Shown: piece by piece, positions 46,643 through 56,431 of the stretch
How the letters are laid out: every line of letters starts with the position of its first letter
Position numbering within the stretch: the stretch's first letter is position 1
Origin: Janthinobacterium sp. PAMC25594
GTDB lineage: Bacteria > Pseudomonadota > Gammaproteobacteria > Burkholderiales > Burkholderiaceae_D
DNA length: 64,000 nucleotides
Direction: 5' to 3'
Assembly (NCBI RefSeq): GCF_019443505.1
Contig: NZ_CP080377.1
Coordinates: 3,348,001 to 3,412,000 of the forward strand
Notes under the pieces: model-generated
Seen by the model: the letters and a program-made list of their open reading frames with translations, nothing else
What the model was told of the DNA's origin: nothing
The model's database searches: none
Made by a program: the position numbers and the translations under genes

Positions 46643-47080
46643 CTATGGCTTGAGCTGGGCGCGGATCTCGCCTGCCGGGTAGGCGGCGCTGTGCACGTTC
46701 ACGTACAGGTTGCCGGCCTGGTAGCTCGCATGCTGGGACGGCGTGAGCAGGGTACCAGCCGGCACGGCAAACATGCCTTCGGCGGTTTTCACCAGCGGCA
46801 CGATGACGGGGCCGTTGGCGCCCACCGGCGCTTCATGGATATGCGCGACGGTAGCCACCATCCCCGTGTAGCGCACGCCGCCCCTGACGCTGCGGTCGTG
46901 GGCGACGCGGATATTGCTGCTGCCGGTGGCCGTGCTGGCATTGGCCGGCACTTCCTGCGCGCCCGTCAGGGTGACATCATGGCCGCCCGGATGATGCGGC
47001 CCATGGGAACAGGCGCCCAGCAAGGCGGCCAGCGCCAGCACGGTGGCGGCGCGGCGTACGTGTTGTTGCAATGTGCTCAT
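46643..47080 (-). CDS. CHRD-domain lipoprotein
   Basis: 145 aa. A signal peptide with the lipobox LLGAC predicts a lipid-anchored Cys25. The body is a CHRD domain: LTGAQEVPAN at the start, AHIHEAPVG in the middle and YVNVHSAAYPAGEIRAQL at the end. CHRD domains are beta-rich, extracytoplasmic and of unknown activity. Single gene with its own terminator. Confidence 0.9.
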   Translation of the reverse strand: MSTLQQHVRRAATVLALAALLGACSHGPHHPGGHDVTLTGAQEVPANASTATGSSNIRVAHDRSVRGGVRYTGMVATVAHIHEAPVGANGPVIVPLVKTAEGMFAVPAGTLLTPSQHASYQAGNLYVNVHSAAYPAGEIRAQLKP

Positions 47081-47235
47081 CGCAGATCTCCTTCAACGGA
47101 CAGCGGATCACGGAGGGCGCCCTGTCCGCATAAGCGGGCCTGCGCCGCACTGGTGTTGCATACTGCGACGGTAACGCCATACCGCCGTGCCCGCTTTGCT
47201 GTGCGCCAAACTTGCTGCTCGCCTGCCGTCGCGCC

Positions 47236-47793
47236 TCAGGCCAGATGCCCTTCCGCCACCCAGCCCCGGTTGGCTGGCGCTGGCTTCGGTTTGGGTGCGA
47301 TGCCGCTGCTCTTTTCCGCATCGAGGATGATGCTGCGCATGCTGTCGCTGGCGGCCGGCCCCGGCGCGAACGCGTAGTACTCATCATTGATGGGCAAGCC
47401 CGTCATGGCGTCGACCAGCACGGGATCGGCAGCCAGGCCCGTGTCGCGGCTGGCGATGACGAGGCTGGCGCCTTCCGGCGCGAAGTTTTCATTGCCCCAG
47501 GCGATAAAGGCCAGCAAGACGGGCTTGAAGGCGCGCCCGGACTTGCTCAGCACATAGTCGTAGCGGGGCGGCTTGGCGCAATACAGGCGGCGCGTCATCA
47601 AGCCGCCCTCCACCAGGTCCGCCAGGCGGCGCGTCAGGATGGTGGGGGCGATCTTGAGGCTTTTTTCAAATTCGTCGAAGCGCGTCTTGCCATAAAACGC
47701 TTCGCGCAGGATGAGGATGCTCCACCATTCGCCCACCTTGCCCAGGCTGCGGGCAATCGGGCAAGGCAAATTATTAAAGTTGGTATGTTTCAT
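47236..47793 (-). CDS. HxlR-family winged-helix regulator
   Basis: 185 aa from ATG 47793, preceded by AGGAG. The N-terminal HxlR domain is clear: CPIARSLGKVGEWWSILILR followed by FDEFEKSL, ILTRRLADL and YVLSKSGR. The N-terminal Cys is common in redox or electrophile sensors of this family. The C-terminal extension (about 110-185) is longer than usual and Pro/Lys-rich at its end. Target unknown. Confidence 0.88.
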   Translation of the reverse strand: MKHTNFNNLPCPIARSLGKVGEWWSILILREAFYGKTRFDEFEKSLKIAPTILTRRLADLVEGGLMTRRLYCAKPPRYDYVLSKSGRAFKPVLLAFIAWGNENFAPEGASLVIASRDTGLAADPVLVDAMTGLPINDEYYAFAPGPAASDSMRSIILDAEKSSGIAPKPKPAPANRGWVAEGHLA

Positions 47794-48056
47794 GACCATC
47801 TCCTCACATTGATTCAACACAACAATCGAAAAAATCTCAGTTGCAACACGAAAACATCAGTACGATCCAATACAAAGTCAGTCACGCCTTTTGCTGCTGA
47901 TCCGATATGCATCATGCGGCCCGGCTCATCGTCACGGCTGACCTCATCGATGAACACGCGATAGGTGTTTGCCTGCGCGACGGGGCCAGCCTCGGCACGC
48001 ACACGGCGGAGGTTGAGCGTCAGGGAAGCAGAACCGGCCTTCACGCAGCGCCTGGC

Positions 48057-48317
48057 TTAACAGTCAACGGTGGCCGCGATGCTCGACTTGCAGGTATCGG
48101 GCGCCGGTGCGTTATACGGGGTGCTATTGGTGCGGGCCACACTCACGGTCGTATTGACGTTCACGGCAGTAGCCAGTACACCCTGACTTTGGTCAACGGG
48201 GATATGGGCGCTGCCGTTCAGATACACGGCCGCGTCGGCGCCATGCGGCAACAGTGCCGTGCCGGCGACAGCGACGCTGGCGGCAACGATAAGGTGGGGG
48301 GAAATAACGCGCAACAT
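48057..48317 (-). CDS. Small exported hypothetical protein
   Basis: 86 aa from ATG 48317, behind a near-consensus ribosome site AGGAGGT. A signal peptide (about 1-27, ending GADA) is followed by a short Thr/Asn/Val-rich mature chain with two Cys, the second at the C-terminus (TVDC), possibly a disulfide. No family recognised. The excellent ribosome site and signal peptide support expression. Confidence 0.65.
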   Translation of the reverse strand: MLRVISPHLIVAASVAVAGTALLPHGADAAVYLNGSAHIPVDQSQGVLATAVNVNTTVSVARTNSTPYNAPAPDTCKSSIAATVDC

Positions 48318-48665
48318 GATACCTCCTGATGATGGAACATCATTAATGAGCCCGTCAATATGAAGGACGTCGAGGATAGTCACGGTATTGCCGGCGTTTT
48401 TTGGGGCACGCAAACCAGGACAACAAAATATCAGCGCCGGGAGCCAGGAACCTGAGGGCGCCAGTTTTTTTGCCGCATTTACAAAACAGATTTTTTAATA
48501 ATCGACATTGCTTTAAGTCAATGCATGGGTGAATTATTAGCGATCTGGGAAATCGCCGCTTCTTCTGGCGGAGAAACCTCTTTTGAAACACGAGAAAAAC
48601 AGAAAAAAAAGAAAAAGCGAGGCATAATAAGCCACAACTTGCTTTTTGGTTAAGTCATCCATGCC
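48318..48665. promoter_or_regulatory. Intergenic region between divergent genes
   Basis: About 350 bp without a convincing gene, AT-rich in 48470-48650 with long A and T runs. It should carry the promoters of the small exported protein and of the response regulator. A short dyad-like GGCGCCAG followed by seven T at 48458-48472 is too weak to call. Confidence 0.4.
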
Positions 48666-49346
48666 ATGCCATTGACCAGCGAAACCGTCAAAAAGAACAT
48701 CTTGATCGTGGACGATTCCGCGTTCGAGCAGCGCATGCTGATGGAGCTGCTCAGCGAGCAGCCCTACCGTTTCAGCATCGCGTTCAACGGCTACCAGGGC
48801 TACCAGCTGGCATTGGCCACGCTGCCCGACCTGATCCTGCTCGACGTGCGCATGCCCGAGATGGATGGCTACACGGCATGCCGATTGCTCAAGGCCAATC
48901 CCGAAACGGAACAGATACCCGTCATCTTTCTCAGCGGCGCCGATGCCGCCAAGGAACGCATCATGGGCTTGCAGGTGGGCGGTGTCGATTACATTTCGAA
49001 GCCGTTCACGCCGGAAGAACTGGCCGCGCGCATTCATATCCACCTGGGGTTGATGCGTAAAAGCAACAGCACCTTACCCATCGCGGTCCCCGCCAGCGAG
49101 CGCCAGCAGCATCCCGACCTGGTGTTCGTCAATGCGGTCAAACAGCTCATACTCGACAACCTGGGCAGCCTGCCCAACCTGTCCGACATCGCCCGCAGCG
49201 TGGGCACCTACCGCGAAAAGCTGACCCTGATGTTCCGCGAGCAGACGGGCATGACGGTGTTTGCCTTCATCCGCGAAGCGCGCATCGCCCGCGGCGTGGC
49301 ATTGCTGCAGCAGACGGGGCAGCGGCAGGTGTCAAACGGTCATTAG
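48666..49346 (+). CDS. Response regulator with shortened AraC-type output domain
   Basis: 226 aa. Receiver domain (about 10-125) with the acidic pair in LIVDDS, phospho-acceptor Asp in ILLDVRMPEMDG and Lys in YISKPF. The C-terminal part starts as an AraC domain (LSDIARSVGTYREKLTLMFREQTG, first helix-turn-helix) but ends at ALLQQTGQRQVSNGH, where the second helix-turn-helix should begin. The truncation coincides with the stop of the converging TonB receptor gene (4-bp overlap of the two ends), which suggests loss of the original 3' end. No kinase gene is nearby. Confidence 0.8.
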   Translation: MPLTSETVKKNILIVDDSAFEQRMLMELLSEQPYRFSIAFNGYQGYQLALATLPDLILLDVRMPEMDGYTACRLLKANPETEQIPVIFLSGADAAKERIMGLQVGGVDYISKPFTPEELAARIHIHLGLMRKSNSTLPIAVPASERQQHPDLVFVNAVKQLILDNLGSLPNLSDIARSVGTYREKLTLMFREQTGMTVFAFIREARIARGVALLQQTGQRQVSNGH

Positions 49347-51910
49347 AACTTGTAGTTCAGCTTGAGCGATGCAAAGCGTCCGCGCGGGTCGCTCTGGGTA
49401 AAATCGAAGCCCGAGGCCGAGTAATCCCACGGCGCGCGCTTGTTGGCCAGGTTTTGCACGATGAAGGTGACGTTCGCCTTGGGTGTCACCTGCCAGCTGC
49501 TGGTCACGTCGAAGGTGCTGAAAGCGGCTACCGATTCATCGAGGTGCTGTTGTTGCGCATAGCTGCCCACGTAGTTCCAGGTCAGCGTGGACGACCATTT
49601 CCCCTGCTCCCAGGTGGCCGAGGTGACGCCGCGCCATTTCGGAATCGAGCCGAAATAATTGGTGCCGGCGCCGTTCGTCAGCGGCGCGCCATCGGACAGC
49701 GGCTCGGCAAAGCGCAGCACGCGGCTCAGCTGGCCGGCCAGGGTCAGCTTGCCCCAGTCCTGGTCGACGAAGCGCTGGCGCAGGTCGAGATCGATGCCCG
49801 ACACATCGCGCTGGCCCTGGTTGCGGAACTGGCGGTACAGGGTCGTGATCCGGCCATCGGCGCCGCGCGCGACCTTTTCCGGCGACGTCAATTCATTGTC
49901 CAGGGTGGTGGTGGCGCTTTCCGTGCCGATCACGCCTTCCTGCCGGATGCGGTAGTAATCGAGGCCGATGCTGGAACTGCTGGTGGGCGAAATCACCACG
50001 CCCAGGTTCAGGTTTTTCGAGCGCTCGGGGCGCAGCGCCGGATTGGCGATGGTGATGACCGTCACGCCGCGCGACAGCGTCGGCGTCAACGGGTCGCGCG
50101 GATCGATCACGCCGGTATAGCTGACAGCCGTGCTGTCGGTGATTTCCGGCAGCGACGGGGCACGGAAGGCGCGCGAAACGGTGCCGCGCAAGAGCAGCCA
50201 TGGCGCCGCCTGATAGCGGGCGCTGGCCTTCGGCGAAAATGCATTGCCGAAATCGCTGTAATGGTCGGCGCGTCCCGCCACGTTGACGGACAGGTTTTTC
50301 ACCACGGGCACATTGAATTCGGCGAACAGCGCCGACACGCTGCGCGAACCCTCGATGATATTGAGCGCCGGACGCAGTTCCGTGCCCGACAGCACGGCCG
50401 TCGAGGTTTGCGAATCCATCTTTTCGCGGCGCCATTGAAAGCCGGCGGCAAAGCCCAGCGGGCCCGCCGGCAGGTTCCAGATATCCTTGGCCGCCGAGAA
50501 GTCGAGCGTGTCGAGCGTCGATTCGGCCGGGCGCAGGGTCGACAGGCGCAGGCGGTTGCGCACCGCTTCGCTGTTCTGCGATGGATCAAAGAAGTTATAA
50601 CTGCCGTCGGCCAGCACTTTCTGGAATTCGTAGCGGTTGACGAAGTTCTGCACCGTCTCCTCCAGCTTGCTGCTGGAATGGGCCACGGCCGTATCCCAGT
50701 CCCAGCCCGCCAGGGTGCCCTTGACGCCCGCCAGCGCGCGGTAGAACGTCACCTTGTCCTGCTTCAGGCGCGGCCCCAGGTCGAACAGGGTCGCCGTGAA
50801 CGGCAGGGGCGTCGCGCCCGGATTGTTCGGATGGCCCACGGGCAGCACCACGGGAATCGTGTCGAGCCGCTTGGTGCCGTTATTCCACGCGCGCAGCGAG
50901 CTGCTCACCGTCAATGGCGCGCTGAAGGTCTGGTCGGCGCGCGAATAGCTGTGCAGCAGGTCGACATAGGCTTCCGTGTCCGCGTTCAGTTTCACGGTGC
51001 CGCGCAGCGAGGAGTGGATGCGCTGGATGCCGGGGATCAGGGTTTCGTAGGGCGACGGATTATAGGCCAGCACCTGCCCCGCGCCGTCCGGGTTGATGGC
51101 GCTGTACGGCACCAGCTGCAGCGGGCCGCGCACGCCGCCGAGGGTCTGCGTGGGATCGGCGCCCGCGTAATTCGTCACGTTCCAGCCCAGGCTGCCGCGC
51201 TGCTGCTGGCGGAAATCGGCATCGCGCAGCCACGCCACGTCGCTTTGCTGCAGCTTGTCGCGCTGCTGCGCGTCGACCGAGAAGACCACGCTGTAGCCAT
51301 CTTCCTCCAGCTTGCCGAAGCCCGTTTGCAGCGCCGCGCTCTTTTCGTGCTGGCCCGTGCCTTGCGTCGAGCCGCCCCATTGCGCCGTGATGTCCGTGCC
51401 CGTGAATTCCTTGTACAGGATGATGTTGACCACGCCGGCCACGGCGTCGGAGCCATACACGGACGAAGCGCCATCCTTGAGCACTTCGATGCGCTGCACG
51501 GCCGCCATCGGCAGGCTGTTCAGATCGACGAAGGTCTGCTGCAAATCCTGCGCCGTGGCGTAGCTGGCCACGCGGCGGCCATTCACCAGGATCAGGGTGT
51601 TTTGCTGGCCGATGCCGCGCAGCGACAGGCCCGAGGTGCCGGCCGAGAAACTGCCCGTATATTGTTCGTTGTAGCTGTTGCCGCTGTTGGCGGAGATGGC
51701 GCGCAGCACATCCGAAACGCTGGTCTTGCCGCTGGCTTTCAACTCCTTGGCCGTGATGACTTGCACGGCGCTGGCACCCTCCTTTTCGCTGACGCGGATA
51801 TTCGAGCCGGTGACGTTGACTCTCGCCATTGCCTCCTCGGCGTGGGCGATGGTGGAGACGGCGGGAAACGCGGCGGCGATGGCAAGACTGATGGCGAGTG
51901 GTTTGAACAT
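49343..51910 (-). CDS. TonB-dependent outer-membrane receptor
   Basis: 855 aa with signal peptide (1-24, ending HA). Plug domain about 35-160 (LRGIGQQNTLILVNGRRV, QRIEVLKDGASSVYGSDAVAGV) and a 22-stranded barrel with TonB-receptor signatures, ending in a terminal Phe (FASLKLNYKF). The substrate is unknown. A pnuC-type inner-membrane transporter lies upstream on the same strand, so a nicotinamide-riboside- or vitamin-like substrate is possible. A hairpin at 52128-52173 separates the two. Confidence 0.93.
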   Translation of the reverse strand: MFKPLAISLAIAAAFPAVSTIAHAEEAMARVNVTGSNIRVSEKEGASAVQVITAKELKASGKTSVSDVLRAISANSGNSYNEQYTGSFSAGTSGLSLRGIGQQNTLILVNGRRVASYATAQDLQQTFVDLNSLPMAAVQRIEVLKDGASSVYGSDAVAGVVNIILYKEFTGTDITAQWGGSTQGTGQHEKSAALQTGFGKLEEDGYSVVFSVDAQQRDKLQQSDVAWLRDADFRQQQRGSLGWNVTNYAGADPTQTLGGVRGPLQLVPYSAINPDGAGQVLAYNPSPYETLIPGIQRIHSSLRGTVKLNADTEAYVDLLHSYSRADQTFSAPLTVSSSLRAWNNGTKRLDTIPVVLPVGHPNNPGATPLPFTATLFDLGPRLKQDKVTFYRALAGVKGTLAGWDWDTAVAHSSSKLEETVQNFVNRYEFQKVLADGSYNFFDPSQNSEAVRNRLRLSTLRPAESTLDTLDFSAAKDIWNLPAGPLGFAAGFQWRREKMDSQTSTAVLSGTELRPALNIIEGSRSVSALFAEFNVPVVKNLSVNVAGRADHYSDFGNAFSPKASARYQAAPWLLLRGTVSRAFRAPSLPEITDSTAVSYTGVIDPRDPLTPTLSRGVTVITIANPALRPERSKNLNLGVVISPTSSSSIGLDYYRIRQEGVIGTESATTTLDNELTSPEKVARGADGRITTLYRQFRNQGQRDVSGIDLDLRQRFVDQDWGKLTLAGQLSRVLRFAEPLSDGAPLTNGAGTNYFGSIPKWRGVTSATWEQGKWSSTLTWNYVGSYAQQQHLDESVAAFSTFDVTSSWQVTPKANVTFIVQNLANKRAPWDYSASGFDFTQSDPRGRFASLKLNYKF

Positions 51911-52127
51911 GGTTTCCTCTTATTGGGATTGAGCCTTTTTCCGATAAAAAAGGCCGAGCAGGGGCACGCGGACCGGGTAGGCCAGCGGGCAAACGACAAC
52001 GAGCTGAATGGGAATGACTTAGGGGATGCGTGGACGGGCACGCACCGGCATCGACTGCGCCATGCATGGCATGGTCAGCTGGTTCCGGGCGGCATAAAAA
52101 CAGGCAGAAAGACTAAAGCGCAACATA

Positions 52128-52173
52128 AAAGACACCGGTAAGCGGGGAAAGGCCACTATATCCCGGTGTCTTT
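52128..52173. terminator. Terminator-like hairpin between pnuC and the TonB receptor gene
   Basis: AAAGACACCGG (52128-52138) pairs perfectly with CCGGTGTCTTT (52163-52173), loop 24 nt. It lies in the 330-bp gap between the two genes and has T or A runs on both sides, so it could end the pnuC transcript or act as an attenuator. The rest of the gap (51911-52127, 52174-52241) shows no gene; I looked for a TPP-riboswitch-like core and did not find one. Confidence 0.65.
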
Positions 52174-52241
52174 ATGGCGTGAACGAATTAAAAATTGATT
52201 GTATATACGATTTGAATCTAAGGACTTGGCGTTTGGCAATA

Positions 52242-52832
52242 TCAGGCGTCGACCATCGCCTGCGGCGCGGCCGCCGCGCGGCGCGCCTGCACGCCCCACC
52301 AGTACCAGGAAATCAGCGCATTGACCCAGTAGGCCGCATACAGCACGGCCGTCAGGTGCAGGCCGCGGCTGTAGTACAGCGGCACGGCCACGGTGTTGAC
52401 CAGCAGCCAGAAGGCCCAGGTCTCGATGCGTCGGCTCATCAGAAGGAATTGGGCGATGATGCTAAATACCAACACTGCCGAATCGATGAACGGCGCGTAG
52501 GCATTCGTAAACCGATGCAGCAGCATGCCGTAGATGACCACGGAGGCGATACCGGCCGGCACCACCCAGGCCAGGCTGCGCCAGCCCGTGCGCGTGATCG
52601 GTAACGGCTTGCCGCCCGCGCCGCGCCGCCATTGCAGCCAGCCGATGACGCAGGTGACGATGAAAAACAGCTGCAGCATCACGTCGGCATACAGATTAAC
52701 CTGGAAAAACAGCACGGCAAACAGCACGCAGCCGACGATGCCGATCCACCAGGAATGAATATTATTGCGTCCTGCCAGGATGATGGAAGCAGTCATCAAG
52801 ACATTGGCGGCGATCTCGAGCGGGGGAGTCAA
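52242..52832 (-). CDS. pnuC: PnuC-like nicotinamide riboside transporter
   Basis: 196 aa from a TTG at 52832, chosen because AAGGAAAT stands in front of it and the family N-terminus (LTPPLEIAANVLMTASIILAG) begins there; the longer frame runs through the promoter of the divergent gene. Seven membrane helices and the PnuC pattern GRNNIHSWWIGIVG are visible, with the aromatic, Gln-containing motif GWLQWRR. It imports nicotinamide riboside by facilitated diffusion coupled to phosphorylation in the cytoplasm. Related PnuT and PnuX carry thiamine or riboflavin, so the substrate is not certain. Confidence 0.88.
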   Translation of the reverse strand: MTPPLEIAANVLMTASIILAGRNNIHSWWIGIVGCVLFAVLFFQVNLYADVMLQLFFIVTCVIGWLQWRRGAGGKPLPITRTGWRSLAWVVPAGIASVVIYGMLLHRFTNAYAPFIDSAVLVFSIIAQFLLMSRRIETWAFWLLVNTVAVPLYYSRGLHLTAVLYAAYWVNALISWYWWGVQARRAAAAPQAMVDA

Positions 52833-52968
52833 GCGGATTTCCTTAGAATGAAGGCAGGCCGCCACTATAGCCCATTTGATATCCGCAACCAGCCATGCAC
52901 TGCTTGACTTCCATGGCCATTCTGGCAAATTGGCAAACAGTACCCCTGAACCACTGCGGAGATGTTCC

Positions 52969-53730
52969 ATGCGCTTGCGCCACGTGCTGCTTGCGGCAAT
53001 GCTGCTCGGCAGCGTCCTGCCCGCCCAGGCCTGCCGCATGACGATGGCGCTCGAGCAATGGCCGCCCTACCTGTATCGCGATGCACAAGGCAGCTATACG
53101 GGGCTGGACCTGGAGCTGCTGCGCGCCATTTTCAAGGAAGCGCGCTGCACCTTGCTGAGCGTGCCGGAACTGCCCACGGCGCGGCGCCAGCTGCTGTTCC
53201 AGAAAGGCGAACTGGACCTGCTGCCCGCCGCCTCCGACACCTCGGAGCGCCATGCGTATGCGCGTTTCAGCGTGAGCTACCGCGATGAAACCGTGGGCAT
53301 CTTCGGCAAGGCCGGCACGCACGCCGTGCAGCGCCAAGTCGGCAGCTTCGACCAGCTCGCGCGCGGCAAGTCGACCTTGCTGGCGCCCAAGGTGGGCTGG
53401 TATGGGGCAGACTATGCGGCGGCCCGGCCGGCGCTGGAAAAGGCCGGCCGCCTGAATACCTTCGGCAGCTTCCGGCAGGGCATCCTCATGCTCGACGCGG
53501 GCCGCGCCGACCTGTTGCTGGGCGACGTGCTGGCCGTACGCCACGCAGCGCGCCTGCAGGGCGTTGCCTTGAACACCCTGCCCTTCCTGGTCCTGCGCGC
53601 CCCCGTGCACCTGATGCTCAACGCGCGCACGACCAGCGCCGACGACCTGGCGCGCCTGAACGCCGCCATCACGCACCTGGAACAGCGTGGCGTGCTGGCG
53701 GCGATACGTGCCCGCTATGAAGCGCCGTAA
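52969..53730 (+). CDS. Periplasmic substrate-binding protein (SBP_bac_3-like)
   Basis: 253 aa from ATG 52969, preceded by GGAG. Signal peptide 1-21 ends in AQA. The mature protein starts in family style (MALEQWPPYLYRDAQGSYTGLD) and keeps the two-lobe pattern of amino-acid-type binding proteins. No permease or ATPase genes are adjacent, so it may be an orphan receptor or feed an unlinked transporter. Divergent from pnuC. Confidence 0.88.
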   Translation: MRLRHVLLAAMLLGSVLPAQACRMTMALEQWPPYLYRDAQGSYTGLDLELLRAIFKEARCTLLSVPELPTARRQLLFQKGELDLLPAASDTSERHAYARFSVSYRDETVGIFGKAGTHAVQRQVGSFDQLARGKSTLLAPKVGWYGADYAAARPALEKAGRLNTFGSFRQGILMLDAGRADLLLGDVLAVRHAARLQGVALNTLPFLVLRAPVHLMLNARTTSADDLARLNAAITHLEQRGVLAAIRARYEAP

Positions 53731-53735
53731 GGCGA

Positions 53736-54437
53736 TCAGCCCTTGCTGGCCGCTTCCAGGATTTCCAGCTTCGTTTCGCGGCCATTCTTTTGCACGCCCT
53801 GCGCCTTGTCGTAGCTTTCGATCAGCGCGCGGTACGGCGGCACGATATGGTCCGTCATGATGGCGGCGAACTCCATCGCATCGGCGCGGTTCCAGGTGCT
53901 CATCACTTCCGCCAGCACCGCATACGTATCGATCGGCACGGCGCCAGCCTGCGTCACGCGCGCCATGGTGATGTCAGTCGCCATCTTCGACCAGTTGCCG
54001 GATGCGTCGATGATGGCAAACACCTTGTAGCCGGCCGCCAGCGCGCTGATGGTGGGAAAGGCCATGCACACGCTGGTCAGCGTGCCGGCGATCAGCAGGG
54101 TCTTGCGGCCCGTCTTTTCGATGGCCTCGACCCAGGCCGGATTGTCCCAGGCATTGATCTGGCCCGTGCGCGGGATGTAGACGGCTTCCGGGTTGAAATG
54201 GTGGATTTCCGGGATCAAGGGGCCGTTCGGGCCGTCGGGCACGGAAGCGGTGGTAAAAGTTGGCATGTTGGCCAGGCGCGACAGCTTGGCCAGCGCCGTG
54301 ACGTGGCCGCGCAGCACGTGCTGCTCGATGTCGCGCACCAGCTGGAACAAGCCGCTCTGGTGGTCGATCAGCAGCATGACGGCGTCGTCGGGATCGATCA
54401 TCGGTGGCAAACCTTGGAAGTTGGCGGGGGTGCTCAT
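53736..54437 (-). CDS. Isochorismatase-family cysteine hydrolase
   Basis: 233 aa from ATG 54437, with GGAGACC upstream; the longer frame is a shadow of the pirin gene. The family Asp sits in [11 protein letters not shown] and the catalytic Cys in [12 protein letters not shown]. It resembles the YcaC-like subgroup of unknown substrate. It lies 56 bp after the pirin gene in the same operon, divergent from the LysR regulator. Confidence 0.88.
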   Translation of the reverse strand: MSTPANFQGLPPMIDPDDAVMLLIDHQSGLFQLVRDIEQHVLRGHVTALAKLSRLANMPTFTTASVPDGPNGPLIPEIHHFNPEAVYIPRTGQINAWDNPAWVEAIEKTGRKTLLIAGTLTSVCMAFPTISALAAGYKVFAIIDASGNWSKMATDITMARVTQAGAVPIDTYAVLAEVMSTWNRADAMEFAAIMTDHIVPPYRALIESYDKAQGVQKNGRETKLEILEAASKG

Positions 54438-54493
54438 GGTGGTCTCCTGAAAAACCATGCCGCAGGATGCGGCATGGATACTGCATAAAATGA

Positions 54494-55360
54494 CTACGGC
54501 GCGATGCGGGCAAAGCGGCCGCTGTTGAAATCCTCGAACGCCTGCACGATTTCCGCTTCGGTGTTCATGACGAAGGGACCATGGCCGACGATGGGCTCGT
54601 CGATCGGCTCGCCGCTCAGCAGCAGCACCACGGCATCGCTGTTCGCCTCGACGGTGATGCTGTCGCCATCGCGCCCGAACAGCGCCATCTGCGCTTCGCG
54701 CACCACGCTCTCGCCATTGACCAGCAGCGTGCCGTGCAGGACAATCAGCGCCGTGCTCCAGCCGGCGTGCACCGGCAGCTCCGTCAGCTTGCCCGGCGCC
54801 AGGCGCACATCCCACACCCGCATCGGCGAGAACGTGCGGGCCGGGCCATGCTGGCCGTCGAAGTCGCCGGCGATCACGCGCACCGAGCCGGCACCGTCGG
54901 GCAGCGTCACCGTGGGAATGGTGTCGCTGGTGATGGCCTGGTAGCCGGGCGCCGTCATCTTGTCTTTCGCCGGCAGGTTCACCCACAGCTGCACCATTTC
55001 CAGCGTGCCGCCCGACTGCGTGAAAGCAGGCGAGTGAAACTCTTCATGCAGGATGCCGGCGCCGGCCGTCATCCACTGCACGTCGCCGGGGCCGATCACG
55101 CCGCCCTGGCCCGTCGAATCGCGGTGCGCCACTTCGCCCTTGTAGACGATGGTCACCGTTTCAAAGCCGCGGTGCGGGTGCGAACCGACGCCGGGCGGAC
55201 GCGTGCCGGGCGCAAATTCGGCGGGGCCGGCATAGTCGAGCAGCAGGAAGGGGCTCAGCTGCTTGCCATGGCCGGTGTACGAAAACATCGAGCGCACGGG
55301 GAAACCGTCGCCGACCCAGTGCTGGCGCGGTGCGCTGTAGATACCTGTGACTGTGTTCAT
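54494..55360 (-). CDS. Pirin-family protein
   Basis: 288 aa. Two cupin domains; the N-terminal one carries the metal-binding [10 protein letters not shown] and the following EFH (HEEFHSP) of pirins. Some pirins are quercetin dioxygenases, others regulators. Paired with a hydrolase and a divergent LysR gene, an arrangement common for pirins under LysR control. A good GAGAT ribosome site precedes the ATG. Confidence 0.92.
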   Translation of the reverse strand: MNTVTGIYSAPRQHWVGDGFPVRSMFSYTGHGKQLSPFLLLDYAGPAEFAPGTRPPGVGSHPHRGFETVTIVYKGEVAHRDSTGQGGVIGPGDVQWMTAGAGILHEEFHSPAFTQSGGTLEMVQLWVNLPAKDKMTAPGYQAITSDTIPTVTLPDGAGSVRVIAGDFDGQHGPARTFSPMRVWDVRLAPGKLTELPVHAGWSTALIVLHGTLLVNGESVVREAQMALFGRDGDSITVEANSDAVVLLLSGEPIDEPIVGHGPFVMNTEAEIVQAFEDFNSGRFARIAP

Positions 55361-55447
55361 CTCGATCTCCTGTTGGGGTTTGCATTACGATGGAAACAGA
55401 ATACTCTTGCAACGATAGAGGCGGTAGACGGTAAAATTCGCCATCAG

Positions 55448-55465
55448 CGTTCCAAAAATAGAACG
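55448..55465. promoter_or_regulatory. Candidate LysR binding dyad
   Basis: CGTTC (55448-55452) and GAACG (55461-55465) are inverted repeats separated by eight AT-rich bases, 15 bp upstream of the LysR start and about 90 bp upstream of the divergent pirin gene. Confidence 0.45.
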
Positions 55466-55479
55466 ATCAAGGAGGCGGC

Positions 55480-56385
55480 ATGCAGGATTTGAACGATTTG
55501 TATTATTTTGTGCAGGTGGTCGACCATGGCGGCTTCGCGCCGGCCGGACGCGCGCTGGGCATGCCGAAATCCAAACTCAGCCGGCGCATCGCGCTGCTGG
55601 AAGAGCGCCTCGGCGCGCGCCTGCTGCAGCGCACGACGCGGCATTTCTCCGTCACCGACGTGGGGCAAACGTTTTACGAGCATTGCAAGGCGATGCTGGT
55701 GGAAGCGGAAGCGGCGCAGGAAGCGATCGAGCTGACGCGGGCGGCGCCGCGCGGCACGGTGCGCCTGTCCTGCCCCATCGCCCTGCTGCATTCCCTGGTC
55801 GCGCCCATGCTGGCCGGCTTCATGCGCGAGCATCCGCAGGTGACCCTGCTGCTCGAAGCGAGCAACCGCCGCGTCGACCTGGTGGCCGAAGGCATCGACG
55901 TGGCCATCCGCGTGCGTCCGCCGCCGCTGCCCGACAGCGACCTGGTGCTGCGCGTGCTGGCCGAGCGCAGCCAGTGCATGGTGGGCAGCCCGCTGCTGTT
56001 CGGCGACGCCGCCAGGCCGACAGCGCCGGCCGACCTGGCCGACTGGCCCAGCCTGGCCCTGGGCATGCCGCAACAGCACTACCAATGGGATTTGTACGGC
56101 CCGGACGGCGCGCGCGCCCAGCTGCGCCACGTGCCGCGCTTCGTCACGGGCGACATGCTGACCTTGCGCGACGCGGCCGTGGCCGGCGTGGGCGTGGTGC
56201 AGCTGCCGACCATGATGATCGTCGAACAGGTAGCCAATGGCAGCCTGCTGCCGCTGATGGCGCAGTGGCGGCCGCAGCGCGAAATCATCCACGCCGTCTT
56301 CCCGTCGCGGCGCGGCCTGCTGCCGGCCGTGCGCGCGCTGATCGACTACCTGGCGCACAGCTTCGCCGCGCTGGAGGAAGAGTGA
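55480..56385 (+). CDS. LysR-family transcriptional regulator
   Basis: 301 aa, strong ribosome site AAGGAGG. N-terminal winged HTH (FVQVVDHGGFAPAGRALG, PKSKLSRRIALLEERLG) and a C-terminal effector domain. Divergent from the pirin-isochorismatase pair, which it probably controls together with its own gene through the dyad at 55448. The inducer is unknown. Confidence 0.93.
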   Translation: MQDLNDLYYFVQVVDHGGFAPAGRALGMPKSKLSRRIALLEERLGARLLQRTTRHFSVTDVGQTFYEHCKAMLVEAEAAQEAIELTRAAPRGTVRLSCPIALLHSLVAPMLAGFMREHPQVTLLLEASNRRVDLVAEGIDVAIRVRPPPLPDSDLVLRVLAERSQCMVGSPLLFGDAARPTAPADLADWPSLALGMPQQHYQWDLYGPDGARAQLRHVPRFVTGDMLTLRDAAVAGVGVVQLPTMMIVEQVANGSLLPLMAQWRPQREIIHAVFPSRRGLLPAVRALIDYLAHSFAALEEE

Positions 56386-56431
56386 CGGTTTTCAGGTACG
56401 ATGGCGTACTCCCGAATCGCCTGGATACCGC

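Noticed and set aside
47814..48044. 76-codon minus frame between the HxlR gene and the small exported protein gene
   Set aside because: No ribosome site and biased composition; looks like chance.
51911..52241. TPP or other vitamin riboswitch upstream of the TonB receptor
   Set aside because: No recognisable riboswitch core; only a simple terminator-like hairpin is present.
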